This document shows, in pieces, positions 24,667 through 33,291 of a stretch of DNA of 64,000 nt. The translations under genes were made by a program, and so were the position numbers. Every line of letters starts with the position of its first letter. The stretch's first letter is position 1. Under the pieces are notes generated by a model that made no database searches, was not told the DNA's origin, and was given only the letters and a program-made list of their open reading frames with translations. Origin of the DNA: Kribbella pratensis (lineage in GTDB: Bacteria > Actinomycetota > Actinomycetes > Propionibacteriales > Kribbellaceae); the NCBI RefSeq assembly GCF_004366075.1, contig NZ_SODU01000001.1:1398488-1462487 (forward strand), given 5' to 3'.

Positions 24667-25737
24667 GTGTATGGCGATGTGGACATCCCGGCCGAGATCC
24701 AGCGTGCACTGAGCGGGTTCCTCGACCAGCAGGAGGAGCGGCTGACGGCGATCGGCCCGGAGCTGGCCGAGCAGGTGCAGGCCGCACGGGACGCGACCAG
24801 CGGCGGCAAGCGGTTGCGTCCGTCCTTCTGCTACTGGGGTTTCCGGGCCGCGGGCGGCGATCCGGCCCAACCGATCCTGACCGCCGCGGCGAGCCTGGAG
24901 ATGCTGCACGTCAGCGCGCTGGTGCACGACGACGTGATGGATTCCTCGGACGTACGACGGGGTGCGCCGGCCGCGCATCGCCGGTTCGAGGCGCTGCAGC
25001 GGGAACGGTCCGCGAAGTCCGGACACGGTGCGGATCCGGTCGGATTCGGCGTCGGCGCCGCGATCCTGCTCGGCGACCTGTGCCTCATCTGGGCCGACGA
25101 GCTGCTGCACACGTCGGGATTCGACGCGGCCGCTTTGGCCCGGGCGGAGCAGTACTTCGACGCCGTACGGGTCGAGGTGACGGCCGGGCAGTACCTCGAT
25201 CTGCTCGCGCAGGCGAGTGGCGAGTCGGACATGGATCTGGCGTTGCGCGTGCTGCGCTACAAGTCGGCGACGTACACGATCGAGCGGCCGCTGCACGTCG
25301 GTGCCGCGTTGGCCGGCGGGGACGCGCAATTGATCTCGTCGCTGTCCGGGTACGGGCTGCCGCTGGGCGAGGCGTTCCAGCTGCGGGACGACCTGCTCGG
25401 GGTGTTCGGGGATCCCGCGGTGACGGGCAAGCCGGCCGGGGACGATCTGCGCGAGGGCAAGCGGACGGTCCTGATCGCGTACGCCGTCGACCACGCGTCG
25501 GAGATCCAGCTGACCGAGTTCGACCGGCTCTTCGGGCGTCCGGACCTCGACGACGACGAGATCCAGCTGCTCCGCGAGATCCTCCAGGACTCCCGCGCCG
25601 TACAGGCCTGCGAAGACCTCATCACCGACCGCACCGAGGACGCCCTCGACGCCCTCGACCGCGCTCCCCTGGCCGACGACGTCGCCCGCAAGGCCCTCAC
25701 GGACCTGGCCGTCGCTGCGACCTCGCGGGTGGTCTAG
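24667..25737 (+). CDS. Polyprenyl (geranylgeranyl-type) diphosphate synthase
   Basis: This trans-prenyltransferase of 356 residues condenses isopentenyl diphosphate with allylic diphosphates. It shows the first Asp-rich motif in LVHDDVMDSSDVRRG (about residues 86-100), the second region LRDDLLGVFGDP (about 240) and GGKRLRPSFCYWG near the N-terminus. Chain length cannot be fixed from sequence; C20 or longer is likely. The GTG start at 24667 is preceded by TACGCT with seven bases between, implying leaderless transcription. The longer open frame upstream overlaps metF and is not coding. Products may feed menaquinone or lipid carrier synthesis. Confidence 0.9.
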   Translation: MYGDVDIPAEIQRALSGFLDQQEERLTAIGPELAEQVQAARDATSGGKRLRPSFCYWGFRAAGGDPAQPILTAAASLEMLHVSALVHDDVMDSSDVRRGAPAAHRRFEALQRERSAKSGHGADPVGFGVGAAILLGDLCLIWADELLHTSGFDAAALARAEQYFDAVRVEVTAGQYLDLLAQASGESDMDLALRVLRYKSATYTIERPLHVGAALAGGDAQLISSLSGYGLPLGEAFQLRDDLLGVFGDPAVTGKPAGDDLREGKRTVLIAYAVDHASEIQLTEFDRLFGRPDLDDDEIQLLREILQDSRAVQACEDLITDRTEDALDALDRAPLADDVARKALTDLAVAATSRVV

Positions 25738-26157
25738 CTACTGCTCCGCCAGCATGTTGATGAGGCGGAGGAGATCCGCGGTGGCGGGGAGGTTGCCGAG
25801 GACGATGACCTTGAGGACGGCTCGCTCCTCGTCGTAGATCGTCTCGGCCTTGAGGTTGACCGCTTCGGGCTGGTTGAGCGCGCCGTGGATGTGCGTGCTG
25901 AGGCGGTCCGCGGTGGCGCGGTCGACCGCGTCGATGTGCACGATGCTGGACGCCTCGACGTGCCGCGCGGAGCGGTCGACTTCGATCACGGCGGCCGGCG
26001 TTCCGGTGAATTTCTCGAGGTCTTCGCGGGTGATCCGGTACTGCTTCCCGATCCGCACCGCCTTCAGGCGCCCGTCGCGGACGTAGTTCCGGATCGTCCG
26101 AACGTGCAGGCCCAGCTGGTTCGCCACCTGCTCCACCGAATACAGCTCCTGGGCCAT
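25738..26157 (-). CDS. Excisionase/BldC-type HTH transcriptional regulator
   Basis: The 139-residue protein starts MAQELYSVEQVANQLGLHVRTIRNYVRDGRLKAVRIGKQYRITREDLEKF, a MerR/excisionase-type winged HTH, followed by an unrecognised C-terminal domain of about 80 residues ending LRLINMLAEQ. ATG 26157 is chosen because TACGCT lies six bases upstream (leaderless); an in-frame start at 26175 adds six residues. It faces a DUF4180 gene across a short AT-rich gap with repeated TNNAGG units, probably its operator. Confidence 0.82.
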   Translation of the reverse strand: MAQELYSVEQVANQLGLHVRTIRNYVRDGRLKAVRIGKQYRITREDLEKFTGTPAAVIEVDRSARHVEASSIVHIDAVDRATADRLSTHIHGALNQPEAVNLKAETIYDEERAVLKVIVLGNLPATADLLRLINMLAEQ

Positions 26158-26233
26158 CTTCTCAGCGTAAGGCACGTTCCTTAGAATTCCCTATAAATAG
26201 CTGATTAGAGGCACTTAAGGTATTTTGAGGTAC
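26158..26233. promoter_or_regulatory. AT-rich divergent promoter with 9-10 bp direct repeats
   Basis: This 76-bp gap between the HTH gene and the DUF4180 gene is strikingly AT-rich for the window. TAGAGG (26206), TTAAGG (26215) and TTGAGG (26225) repeat at 9 and 10 bp; TAAGG at 26168 and the inverted CCTTAG at 26179 may belong too. Proposed -10 elements TACGCT (minus, 26164-26169) and TATTTT (plus, 26221-26226) overlap or adjoin the repeats. BldC-like proteins bind direct repeats cooperatively, which suits this layout. Confidence 0.6.
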
Positions 26234-26587
26234 ATGGAGCTACTGGCTGGAGTGCGGGTCCACGTGAGTGACACATCGCTCGGCGACGAGAGCGACGCCG
26301 TGCAGCTGATCGTCGACGCGCATTACGCGCATCAGGCCGAGTGGATCGCGTTTGCGCCGGAGCAGTTGGGCGACGCGTTCTTCGAGCTGAGCACTGGGCT
26401 CGCGGGCGCGATCACGCAGAAGTTCGTGATGTACCGGATGGGCTTGGCTGTCGTCGGTGACATCTCGGAGCGGGTCGCGGCGAGCAAGCCGCTCGCGGAC
26501 TGGGTGCGGGAGAGCAACCGCGGTCGCAATCTGCTGTTCGCCGCGGACCTCGGCGAACTGGAGGAACAGCTACAGGACCGGCAGTGA
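26234..26587 (+). CDS. DUF4180 domain-containing protein
   Basis: The 117-residue protein matches DUF4180: VDAHYAHQAEWIAFAPEQLGDAFFELSTGLAGAITQKFVMYRMGLAVVGDIS and ADWVRESNRGRNLLFAADLGELEEQL. DUF4180 proteins have a small alpha/beta fold and no known activity. ATG 26234 is preferred (TATTTT lies seven bases upstream); a TTG at 26225 is in frame. It is divergent from the HTH gene and probably controlled by it. The last 18 bp overlap the convergent barstar gene. Confidence 0.85.
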   Translation: MELLAGVRVHVSDTSLGDESDAVQLIVDAHYAHQAEWIAFAPEQLGDAFFELSTGLAGAITQKFVMYRMGLAVVGDISERVAASKPLADWVRESNRGRNLLFAADLGELEEQLQDRQ

Positions 26588-26995
26588 GCTCAGCAGGTCA
26601 GGTGTTTCCGACTCGGCGATGAGCACCCGGAGCTGGCCGGAGTTCGTGGTGTCCTCGGCGAAGATCTGGAGCGCGACGTCGACCGTGTCGTGGTCGTGTT
26701 CGAGCAGGTGCAGCAGCCCGGTCCACAACACGACCTCGGGCGCGCCCGTCGACCGGTCGCTCAGCGAGTCGGCGAGCGCGTCCCAGTTCCGGCCGAACCA
26801 GCGCGGCAGGTCGAACGCGGTCGCACACAGGTCGAGGAAGCCGGTCTTGTCGTGGATCTCGGCGGTGTCGAGAAGCACGAACCCGAACCCGGCGGCGGCA
26901 GCATCCCGGCGTACGTCGGCAACACCCGGGGCGGACGGCCAACGGTAAACACCCGGCCGCAACCCTTCGGCCAGCAACGTGCTCAGCGAGGTCAT
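26570..26995 (-). CDS. Barstar family RNase inhibitor
   Basis: The 141-residue protein has the barstar fold signature: FVLLDTAEIHDKTGFLDLCATAFDLPRWFGRNWDALADSL (inhibitor helix and the conserved Asn-Trp-Asp) followed by VVLWTGLLHLLEHD. Barstar blocks barnase-type ribonucleases in the cytoplasm and so protects the producer. Its ATG overlaps the TGA that would end the full-length RNase frame upstream (ATGA), so the two genes are built as a coupled pair. The reading frame is intact although the RNase gene is interrupted. Confidence 0.88.
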   Translation of the reverse strand: MTSLSTLLAEGLRPGVYRWPSAPGVADVRRDAAAAGFGFVLLDTAEIHDKTGFLDLCATAFDLPRWFGRNWDALADSLSDRSTGAPEVVLWTGLLHLLEHDHDTVDVALQIFAEDTTNSGQLRVLIAESETPDLLSSLPVL

Positions 26996-27420
26996 GAAGT
27001 TCCCCCGTCTTCCGCGATCCGGCGGAAGGACTTGTAATGGTCGTCCGTGTACTAACGCTCGCCGGCGTTCCCGATCACGATGCGGCGGGCGCCTCGGTCC
27101 TTCTCCCCCGGCGTCTTCACCGTGTACTCGTGGTAGTAGCCGCGGTCGTGCTTCGGGAGGATCTTCTCCAGGTTGCCGAACACCACACCATCGCGGCTGT
27201 ACGGGTACGGTCCGCCCTGGTCGATCAGCTTCAGCGTGTCCCGCCCTTCCTTCGGCAGGTCCGCCACGGCGACGTACTTGAGACCGCTCGTCGGATCGAG
27301 GTCACCCGACGACGCCTTCTTGTCGGCCGAACAGCCGAACAGCGACGCCGCCAGGGTGATCACCAGCATGGCGATCACCACGACGGCGACGATCCGTGCG
27401 GCCTTCGGGTTGTTGATCAC
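26992..27420 (-). pseudogene. Barnase/RNase Sa-type ribonuclease, interrupted by an in-frame TAG
   Basis: From GTG 27420 (GGAGG six bases upstream) the frame encodes an N-terminal membrane or lipoprotein signal (VAVVVIAMLVITLAASLFGC). The guanyl-RNase core follows: VVFGNLEKILPKHDRGYYHEYTV and TPGEKDRGARRIVIG, with the catalytic Glu and Arg. A TAG at 27052-27054 (codon 123) ends translation. The same frame continues YTDDHYKSFRRIAEDGG, the family's C-terminal segment carrying the catalytic His, and ends at a TGA overlapping the barstar ATG. The GTG overlaps the thiE stop (GTGA). The truncated 122-residue product should be inactive. A Tyr codon changed to TAG is the likely cause. Confidence 0.75.
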
Positions 27421-28055
27421 CGAAGCCTCCGACTGAACTCGGCGGCCGCCTCCCCCGGGTCGTCCGCCTCGGTGATCGCCCGTACGACGACCACGCGCGT
27501 GGCCCCCGCGTCCAGTACCTCGTCCAGCCGCTCCAGATCGATGCCACCGATCGCGAACCACGGTTTCGACTGTTTGCGACCGGCCGCGTACGAGACCAGG
27601 TCCAGACCGGCGGCCTGACGCCCCGGCTTGGTCGGGGTCGCCCAGGTCGGCCCGACGCAGAAGTAGTCCGAGCCGACCTCATCGGCCGCGGCGTTCACCT
27701 GGCTGAACGTGTGCGTCGAGCGCCCGACGACCGGACCGGGCCCGACGATCGCGCGAGCGGCATGCACCGGCAGGTCACGCTGTCCCAGATGCAGTACGTC
27801 GGCGCCCGCGGCGAATGCGATGTCAGCGCGGTCGTTGACGGCCAGCAGCTTGCCGTGCCGCCGGCACGCGTCCGCGAACACCTCCAGCGCGGCCAGTTCG
27901 TCGGCCGCCTCCATCTCCTTCTGCCGGAGCTGCACGATGTCCACGCCGCCGGCCAGCGCGGCGTCCAGGAACTGTTCGAGGTCGCCCTGCTTCTCGCGCG
28001 CATCCGTGCACAGGTAGAGCCGGGCATCCGCAAGACGGTCGGTGTGGTCAGTCAC
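27417..28055 (-). CDS. thiE: Thiamine-phosphate synthase
   Basis: ThiE joins HMP-PP and HET-P to form thiamine monophosphate. The 212-residue TIM-barrel protein shows [79 protein letters not shown] and [13 protein letters not shown], all standard. The GTG start at 28055 places it 43 bp from divergent thiO. The stop overlaps the RNase start in GTGA, so the toxin-like gene is translationally tied to thiE. No TPP riboswitch fits in the short gap. Confidence 0.95.
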   Translation of the reverse strand: MTDHTDRLADARLYLCTDAREKQGDLEQFLDAALAGGVDIVQLRQKEMEAADELAALEVFADACRRHGKLLAVNDRADIAFAAGADVLHLGQRDLPVHAARAIVGPGPVVGRSTHTFSQVNAAADEVGSDYFCVGPTWATPTKPGRQAAGLDLVSYAAGRKQSKPWFAIGGIDLERLDEVLDAGATRVVVVRAITEADDPGEAAAEFSRRLR

Positions 28056-28098
28056 ACCCCAAAGCCTGCCATGCCGCGCCAGACGTAGGGTTGAAGCC

Positions 28099-29226
28099 AT
28101 GCCTGATGTGGTGGTTGTAGGTGCCGGGCTGATCGGTCTGGCGACGGCGTGGCGACTGGCCGCAGACGGTATCCAGGTGACGGTATGTGACCCAACACCC
28201 GGCGCGCAGACGTCGAACGTCGCGGCCGGCATGCTCGCCCCGGTCACGGAGGTGGAGTACGGCGAGGACGACCTGCTGGCGCTCAACCTGGCCTCGGTGA
28301 ACGCCTGGCCCGCCTTCGCCTCCGAGCTCGAAGAACTCACCGGACAGCCCGCAGGCCTCCACCAGACGGGCACACTGTCCGTCGCGTACGACGTGGACGA
28401 CGCAGCAGCGCTCCGTAGGCTCGCCGAATACCAGCGACGCCTCGGCCTCGAGGTGGAGGTGTTGTCCGGTCGCGACGCCCGCCGCCGCGAGCCCATGCTC
28501 GCCACAGGTGTCTCCGGTGGCGTCTGGGTCCCAGGTGACCATTCCGTCGACAACAGGCAGGCGGTAGCGACTCTGCTCCGCGCCGTCGAGCTCTCCGGCG
28601 TACAGCTCATCCGCCAACGCGTTACCCGAGTCATCACGTCCGGTACGACGGCACTCGGCGTACAGCTCGAGAACGGCGACACGGTGCACGCAGGTCATGT
28701 GATCGCGGCAGTAGGTCCGTGGTCGTCGCAGCTGGACGGCGTACCCGAGGAGCTTCGTCCGCCGGTGCGTCCGGTGAAGGGTGAGGTACTGCGGTTGCGG
28801 GTCCCGGAGGCGTACCGCCCGGCGCTCCAGCACACTGTGCGCGCCACAGCCCGTGGCTTCTCCGTCTACCTCGTCCCACGACCAGGTGGCGAGCTGGTGA
28901 TCGGTGCGACCAGCACCGAGCTCGGCTACGACACCCGCGTGCTGGCCGGCGGTGTGTTTGCCCTGCTCCGCGACGCGCGCACCGTGCTCCCGGTCATCGA
29001 CGAGCTCGAATTCGTGGAGTCGATCGCGGGCCTCCGCCCGGCGACACCGGACAACGCACCGATACTCGGCCCGTCCGGTGTGGATCGGTTGCTGTGGGCA
29101 ACCGGTCACTATCGCAACGGCGTGCTGCTGACGCCGGTCACCGCGCAGATCCTCGCGGAGACCGTCCGCACCGGAACGCTCCCGGACCTCGGAAAACCCT
29201 TCCTCGCCAGCCGGTTCGGTCACTGA
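28099..29226 (+). CDS. thiO: Glycine oxidase ThiO
   Basis: ThiO is an FAD enzyme that oxidises glycine to dehydroglycine for the thiazole moiety of thiamine. The 375-residue protein begins [24 protein letters not shown] (dinucleotide-binding motif) and shows [34 protein letters not shown] and a C-terminal [42 protein letters not shown] lies seven bases before the ATG, so the mRNA is probably leaderless. In many actinobacteria thiS and thiG follow; here the next gene is a LysM transglycosylase, so those genes must lie elsewhere. Confidence 0.92.
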   Translation: MPDVVVVGAGLIGLATAWRLAADGIQVTVCDPTPGAQTSNVAAGMLAPVTEVEYGEDDLLALNLASVNAWPAFASELEELTGQPAGLHQTGTLSVAYDVDDAAALRRLAEYQRRLGLEVEVLSGRDARRREPMLATGVSGGVWVPGDHSVDNRQAVATLLRAVELSGVQLIRQRVTRVITSGTTALGVQLENGDTVHAGHVIAAVGPWSSQLDGVPEELRPPVRPVKGEVLRLRVPEAYRPALQHTVRATARGFSVYLVPRPGGELVIGATSTELGYDTRVLAGGVFALLRDARTVLPVIDELEFVESIAGLRPATPDNAPILGPSGVDRLLWATGHYRNGVLLTPVTAQILAETVRTGTLPDLGKPFLASRFGH

Positions 29227-29290
29227 CTCACCGTTGCCCGCGGCAACCGGAAAGATTGTGAACGACAACAATGTAGTTCAGCCTTGAATT

Positions 29291-29315
29291 GTAACCTTTG
29301 CGTTACAGGCGTAAC
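29291..29315. promoter_or_regulatory. GTAAC/GTTAC/GTAAC cluster upstream of the LysM transglycosylase
   Basis: GTAAC at 29291, GTTAC at 29302 and GTAAC at 29311 form two overlapping small palindromes, with the outer copies 20 bp (two helical turns) apart. They lie 80-104 bp upstream of a cell-wall hydrolase gene. Pentamers of this kind occur in MtrA sites of actinobacteria, where wall hydrolases are common targets, but the spacing is not the published one; this is only a suggestion. Confidence 0.35.
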
Positions 29316-29394
29316 ACCAACCCCATTCGCCCCTGTTGTCACATCCGTACCAGCACATACGGTCAAGTGACGTTCACACGGGGAGTTGGTTGCG

Positions 29395-30333
29395 ATGCGC
29401 AACGTCGTACGGATCTTGAGCGGCCTGGCGGTACCGGTGCTGACCGCGGCGGTGATCACCGCCGGCTCGCCCGGCTTCGGCGCGTACAAGGTCAAGGAGG
29501 GTGACACCCTCAGCCACATCGCCGGCCGCTACGGGACGACGGTCTCGACACTGGTCGCGCTGAACAAGCTGCCCGGCAACGGCAACGCGATCTACGCCGG
29601 CGAGGTGCTCAAGGTCCCCGGCAAGGGGTTGACGACCACCACGACCAGGACGCGCTCGAAGCTCGGCCGGGTGACGTACGTCGTGAAGCCCGGCGACACC
29701 GTCTCCGGGATCGCGAAGCGCTTCAAGTGCTCGCAGGCCAACCTGCTCGCCGCGAACGGGCTGAAGGCCGGCGCCCGCATCTACGCGGGCAAGCCGCTGC
29801 AGGTGCCGGTGAAGGTCCGCCCGAAGCCCCGGACCGACAACACGTTCGCGGGGCGCACGTACGCCGACCACGTCGTCGCAGCGGCCAACCGCAATCGGGC
29901 CACCCTGAAGAAACGCAAGCTGCCGACCCGGACCCAGATGCGCTCACTGATCGTGAGCACCGCGAAACGGTACGGCGTCGACCCGGAGCTCGCGCTCGCG
30001 GTCAGCTGGCAGGAGTCCGGCTGGAAGCAGCGGGTCGTCTCCCCGGCCAACGCGATCGGCGCGATGCAGGTCATCCCGTCGACCGGCCGGTTCGCCTCCC
30101 GGGTCGTCGGCCGCGAGCTGGACCTGCTGAAACCGCGCGACAACGTCACTGCCGGCGTCGTCCTGCTGAGCCGCCTGACAGGCGCCGCCAAGCTCGACAT
30201 CGCGGTGGCCGGCTACTACCAGGGCCTGGGCGGCGTGAAGAAGAACGGCATGTACGCCGACACGAAGCTGTACGTGAAGAACGTCCTCCGCATCAAGGCC
30301 CAGCTGGAACGCGGGTGGGACCCCCTGCGGTGA
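29395..30333 (+). CDS. Secreted LysM lytic transglycosylase
   Basis: The 312-residue exported protein has an N-terminal signal segment ([26 protein letters not shown]). Two LysM domains follow ([57 protein letters not shown]). The C-terminal SLT domain includes [39 protein letters not shown], with the catalytic Glu in QESGW. It cleaves the glycan strand of peptidoglycan to anhydromuramoyl products. ATG 29395 has GGGGAG upstream. It lies upstream of a PASTA kinase that also senses peptidoglycan, a sensible functional neighbour. Confidence 0.92.
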   Translation: MRNVVRILSGLAVPVLTAAVITAGSPGFGAYKVKEGDTLSHIAGRYGTTVSTLVALNKLPGNGNAIYAGEVLKVPGKGLTTTTTRTRSKLGRVTYVVKPGDTVSGIAKRFKCSQANLLAANGLKAGARIYAGKPLQVPVKVRPKPRTDNTFAGRTYADHVVAAANRNRATLKKRKLPTRTQMRSLIVSTAKRYGVDPELALAVSWQESGWKQRVVSPANAIGAMQVIPSTGRFASRVVGRELDLLKPRDNVTAGVVLLSRLTGAAKLDIAVAGYYQGLGGVKKNGMYADTKLYVKNVLRIKAQLERGWDPLR

Positions 30334-30407
30334 GCCTGGCGCTGTCAAGCTGAGGCGTTATCTACACTCTCTGAGCAGACGGTTTGGGGAGAGGCGGCTC
30401 ACCGCAA

Positions 30408-32357
30408 GTGACGGACGACGTGGACACGCAGGTCAGCGACCGCCTCGTCGGGCGCGTGCTCGACGGTCGGTACCGCGTGGACGCGCGCGTCGCGAAGGGC
30501 GGCATGGCCACCGTCTACGAGGCGCTGGACATGCGGCTGGACCGGACCGTCGCGCTCAAGGTGATGCACGACGGGCTCGGTGACGACGCCCAGTTCACCC
30601 GCCGGTTCGTGGCCGAGGCCCGCGCCGCCGCCCGGCTCTCGAACCCGAACGTGGTGGCCGTCTTCGACCAGGGCGACGACAACGGCACGCTGTTCCTCGC
30701 GATGGAGTACGTGCGCGGCCGTACCTTGCGCGACGTTATCCGCGAGGAGGCGCCGCTGTCCCCTGCCCGTGCGCTGGACCTGCTGACACCGGTCCTGTCC
30801 GCACTGTCGGCCGCCCACGACGCCGGCATCGTGCACCGCGACATCAAGCCCGAGAACGTCCTGATCTCCGACAAGGGCGTGGTGAAGGTCGCCGACTTCG
30901 GTCTGGCCCGCGCGGTGAGTGCCAGCGGCAACACCGCCACCCAGGGGCTTCTGATGGGCACGGTGTCGTACCTGGCGCCGGAGTTGGTCACAGACGGTAG
31001 TGCGGACGCCCGCTCGGACGTGTACTCGGCCGGCATCCTCCTGTACGAGATGCTCACCGGCAACAAGCCACACTCCGGTGACACCCCGATCCAGGTCGCC
31101 TACGCCCACGTGCATGCCGACGTACCCCCACCGTCGCTGGAGCAGCCGAGCATCCCGCCGTACGTCGATGCGCTCGTGCAGCGCGCGACCGCGCGTGACC
31201 GCGACCTGCGGCCGACCGACGCGCGGGTGTTCAGCCGGCAGGTGCACCGGGTGCGCAGTGCGCTCGACGAGGGGCTGCCGGACGACCCCGAGCTGACCGG
31301 TGACCTGACGGTGCCGATTCACCAGATCCGGCAGGACAGCGGGTACGACGACGGATACACGCGCGGCCAGGTGCCCCCGGACAGCCGGCCGATTCGCCAC
31401 GACACGATCGTCGTACCGGTGGACCACGGGCGGCCGACCGGCGCTCCGGCCAAGACACCCGCACCGCCACGGCGCAGGTCCCGGGGGCCGATCGCGCTGA
31501 TTCTGATCCTCGCGGCCGCGATCGGCATCGGTACGTCGGCCTGGTACTACGGCATCCACCGGTACACAACCACGCCCGACCTGGTGAACATGGAGCCCGC
31601 CGCCGCGAACGCGAAGGCGGCGGAGAGGGGCCTTCGAACGAGCCTCGACAACCAGGACTACTCGGAGGACGTGAAGAAGGGTGAGGTCATCCGCACCGAC
31701 CCGAAGGCAGGTGACCGGATCCGGAAGAACGGTGACATCGGTCTCACTGTTTCCAAGGGACCGGAGCGGTACCGGGTGCCCCAGCTCGTCGGTCTGCAAC
31801 TGGATGCCGCGCAGCAGGCACTGTCGCCGATCAAGCTGATCACCGGGCAGATCATCGAGCAGTACAACGAGACCGTGCCGCAGGGCAAGGTGATCGCGAT
31901 CAGCCCGAAGTTCAACACGATCGTGAAGCCGGGGACGGCGGTGAACTTCGCGGTCAGCAAGGGCAAACGGCCGATCACCGTGCCGGACCTGACCGGCAAG
32001 TCGTACAAGGACGCGAAGAAGACGCTGACCAGGCTCGGGTTCGTCGTCGGGCGCACCACGCAGTACGACGAGAAGGTCGCCGAGGGCAACGTGATCAGCC
32101 AGAGCCCGAACAACGGCACGCTGTTCGCCAAGGACAAGGTCTCGCTCGTCGTGTCGCTCGGCCCGCCGCTGGTCGAGGTCCCGGACGTGAAGCGGAAGAC
32201 CACTGCCGACGCGCAGAAGATCCTCGGCGACGCGGGCTTCAAGGTGACAGTGCAGAAGGCGCCCTTCAATCTCGGCCTCAACATCGTCGCGGCCCAGAGC
32301 CCCGGCGCCGGCCGGAAGGTGAAACCCGGCAGCACGATCGTGATCACCGTGCTCTGA
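30408..32357 (+). CDS. Serine/threonine protein kinase with four PASTA domains
   Basis: The 649-residue PknB/Stk1-type sensor kinase has a cytoplasmic kinase domain (about residues 15-280) with the glycine loop VAKGGMATVYEA, VALKVM, HRDIKPENVLI, DFGLARA and YLAPELV. A juxtamembrane linker rich in Pro and Arg leads to a single membrane helix at about 361-381. Four extracellular PASTA repeats follow (TPDLVNM; YRVPQLVGL; ITVPDLTGK; VEVPDVKRK). PASTA domains bind muropeptides, so it couples wall status to phosphorylation. GTG 30408 was chosen as start; a TTG at 30384 lies in frame. TACACT at 30363 could be its -10. Confidence 0.93.
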   Translation: MTDDVDTQVSDRLVGRVLDGRYRVDARVAKGGMATVYEALDMRLDRTVALKVMHDGLGDDAQFTRRFVAEARAAARLSNPNVVAVFDQGDDNGTLFLAMEYVRGRTLRDVIREEAPLSPARALDLLTPVLSALSAAHDAGIVHRDIKPENVLISDKGVVKVADFGLARAVSASGNTATQGLLMGTVSYLAPELVTDGSADARSDVYSAGILLYEMLTGNKPHSGDTPIQVAYAHVHADVPPPSLEQPSIPPYVDALVQRATARDRDLRPTDARVFSRQVHRVRSALDEGLPDDPELTGDLTVPIHQIRQDSGYDDGYTRGQVPPDSRPIRHDTIVVPVDHGRPTGAPAKTPAPPRRRSRGPIALILILAAAIGIGTSAWYYGIHRYTTTPDLVNMEPAAANAKAAERGLRTSLDNQDYSEDVKKGEVIRTDPKAGDRIRKNGDIGLTVSKGPERYRVPQLVGLQLDAAQQALSPIKLITGQIIEQYNETVPQGKVIAISPKFNTIVKPGTAVNFAVSKGKRPITVPDLTGKSYKDAKKTLTRLGFVVGRTTQYDEKVAEGNVISQSPNNGTLFAKDKVSLVVSLGPPLVEVPDVKRKTTADAQKILGDAGFKVTVQKAPFNLGLNIVAAQSPGAGRKVKPGSTIVITVL

Positions 32358-32387
32358 TTTTGGCCTACCCGCGACGGATCTGATCTG

Positions 32388-33278
32388 ATGTCCGGCGTGA
32401 ACCACCCGCGTCTCGCCGTACTGGCCCTGCTGTCGGTTGCGGCCGCGTGGGGATCGACGTTCTTCCTGACCAAGGACCTGCTCACCAGGATGGACGTCGC
32501 CGACTACTTGGCGTTGCGGTTCCTGATCGCGTCGGTCGCGCTGGTGCTGGTCCACCCGCCCGCGATCGCGCGGCTGAGCCGCCTGGACCGCGGCCGCGCC
32601 GTTGCCCTCGGCATCACGTACGGCATCGCCCAGCTCCTCCAGACCGAGGGCCTGCGGCACACCTCGGCGAGCGTCTCCGGCTTCGTCACCGGCATGTACG
32701 TCGTCTTCACCCCGCTGCTCGGCGCGGTCATCCTGCGGCACAAGATCGGCCGCTGGGCCTGGGTCGCGGTGGTCCTCGCCACGACTGGTCTCGGCGTACT
32801 GTCCCTGCGCGGACTCAGCCTCGGCCAGGGCGAGCTGCTGACGCTGGCGTCCGCCGGCCTCTACGCGCTGCACATCATCGGCCTCGGCGCCTGGTCGACG
32901 TCGAGGAACGCGTTCGGTCTGTCGTCGCTGCAGATGATCGTGATCACCTGCGTCTGCGCGATCGGCGCCCTGCCCGGCGGGTTCTCGGTGCCGAGCACCG
33001 GCGGCGACTGGGTCAGCGTGATCTACATGGCGCTGGTCGCCGGAGCCCTCGCGCTGATCGTCCAAACCTGGGCACAGGCACACCTGACTCCCACTCGCGC
33101 GGCGATTGCGATGACAATGGAGCCAGTGTTCGCCTCGGCGTTCGCGGTGCTGTTCGGCTCCGACAGCCTCACCTGGCGGATGCTGGTCGGCGGCGCTCTG
33201 GTCGTGTCGGCCATGTATCTGGTCGAGCTGGCACCACGGCGTAAGTTCGAGGCGGAAGTGCAGCACCTGGCGCAGTAG
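32388..33278 (+). CDS. EamA/DMT superfamily transporter
   Basis: The 296-residue membrane protein has ten predicted helices in two EamA repeats. AAWGSTFFLTKDLL opens repeat one, and GSDSLTWRMLVGGALVVSAMYLVEL closes repeat two; the conserved TPTRAAIAMTMEPVFASAFAVLFG lies in the second half. Such proteins export amino acids or other metabolites; the substrate is not predictable. It lies 30 bp after the PASTA kinase gene and may be cotranscribed. Confidence 0.88.
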   Translation: MSGVNHPRLAVLALLSVAAAWGSTFFLTKDLLTRMDVADYLALRFLIASVALVLVHPPAIARLSRLDRGRAVALGITYGIAQLLQTEGLRHTSASVSGFVTGMYVVFTPLLGAVILRHKIGRWAWVAVVLATTGLGVLSLRGLSLGQGELLTLASAGLYALHIIGLGAWSTSRNAFGLSSLQMIVITCVCAIGALPGGFSVPSTGGDWVSVIYMALVAGALALIVQTWAQAHLTPTRAAIAMTMEPVFASAFAVLFGSDSLTWRMLVGGALVVSAMYLVELAPRRKFEAEVQHLAQ

Positions 33279-33291
33279 ATTCGGGGGGACC

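Noticed and set aside
28056..28098. TPP riboswitch between thiE and thiO
   Set aside because: The gap is only 43 bp, thiO appears leaderless, and no thi-box sequence (such as CTGAGA) is present.
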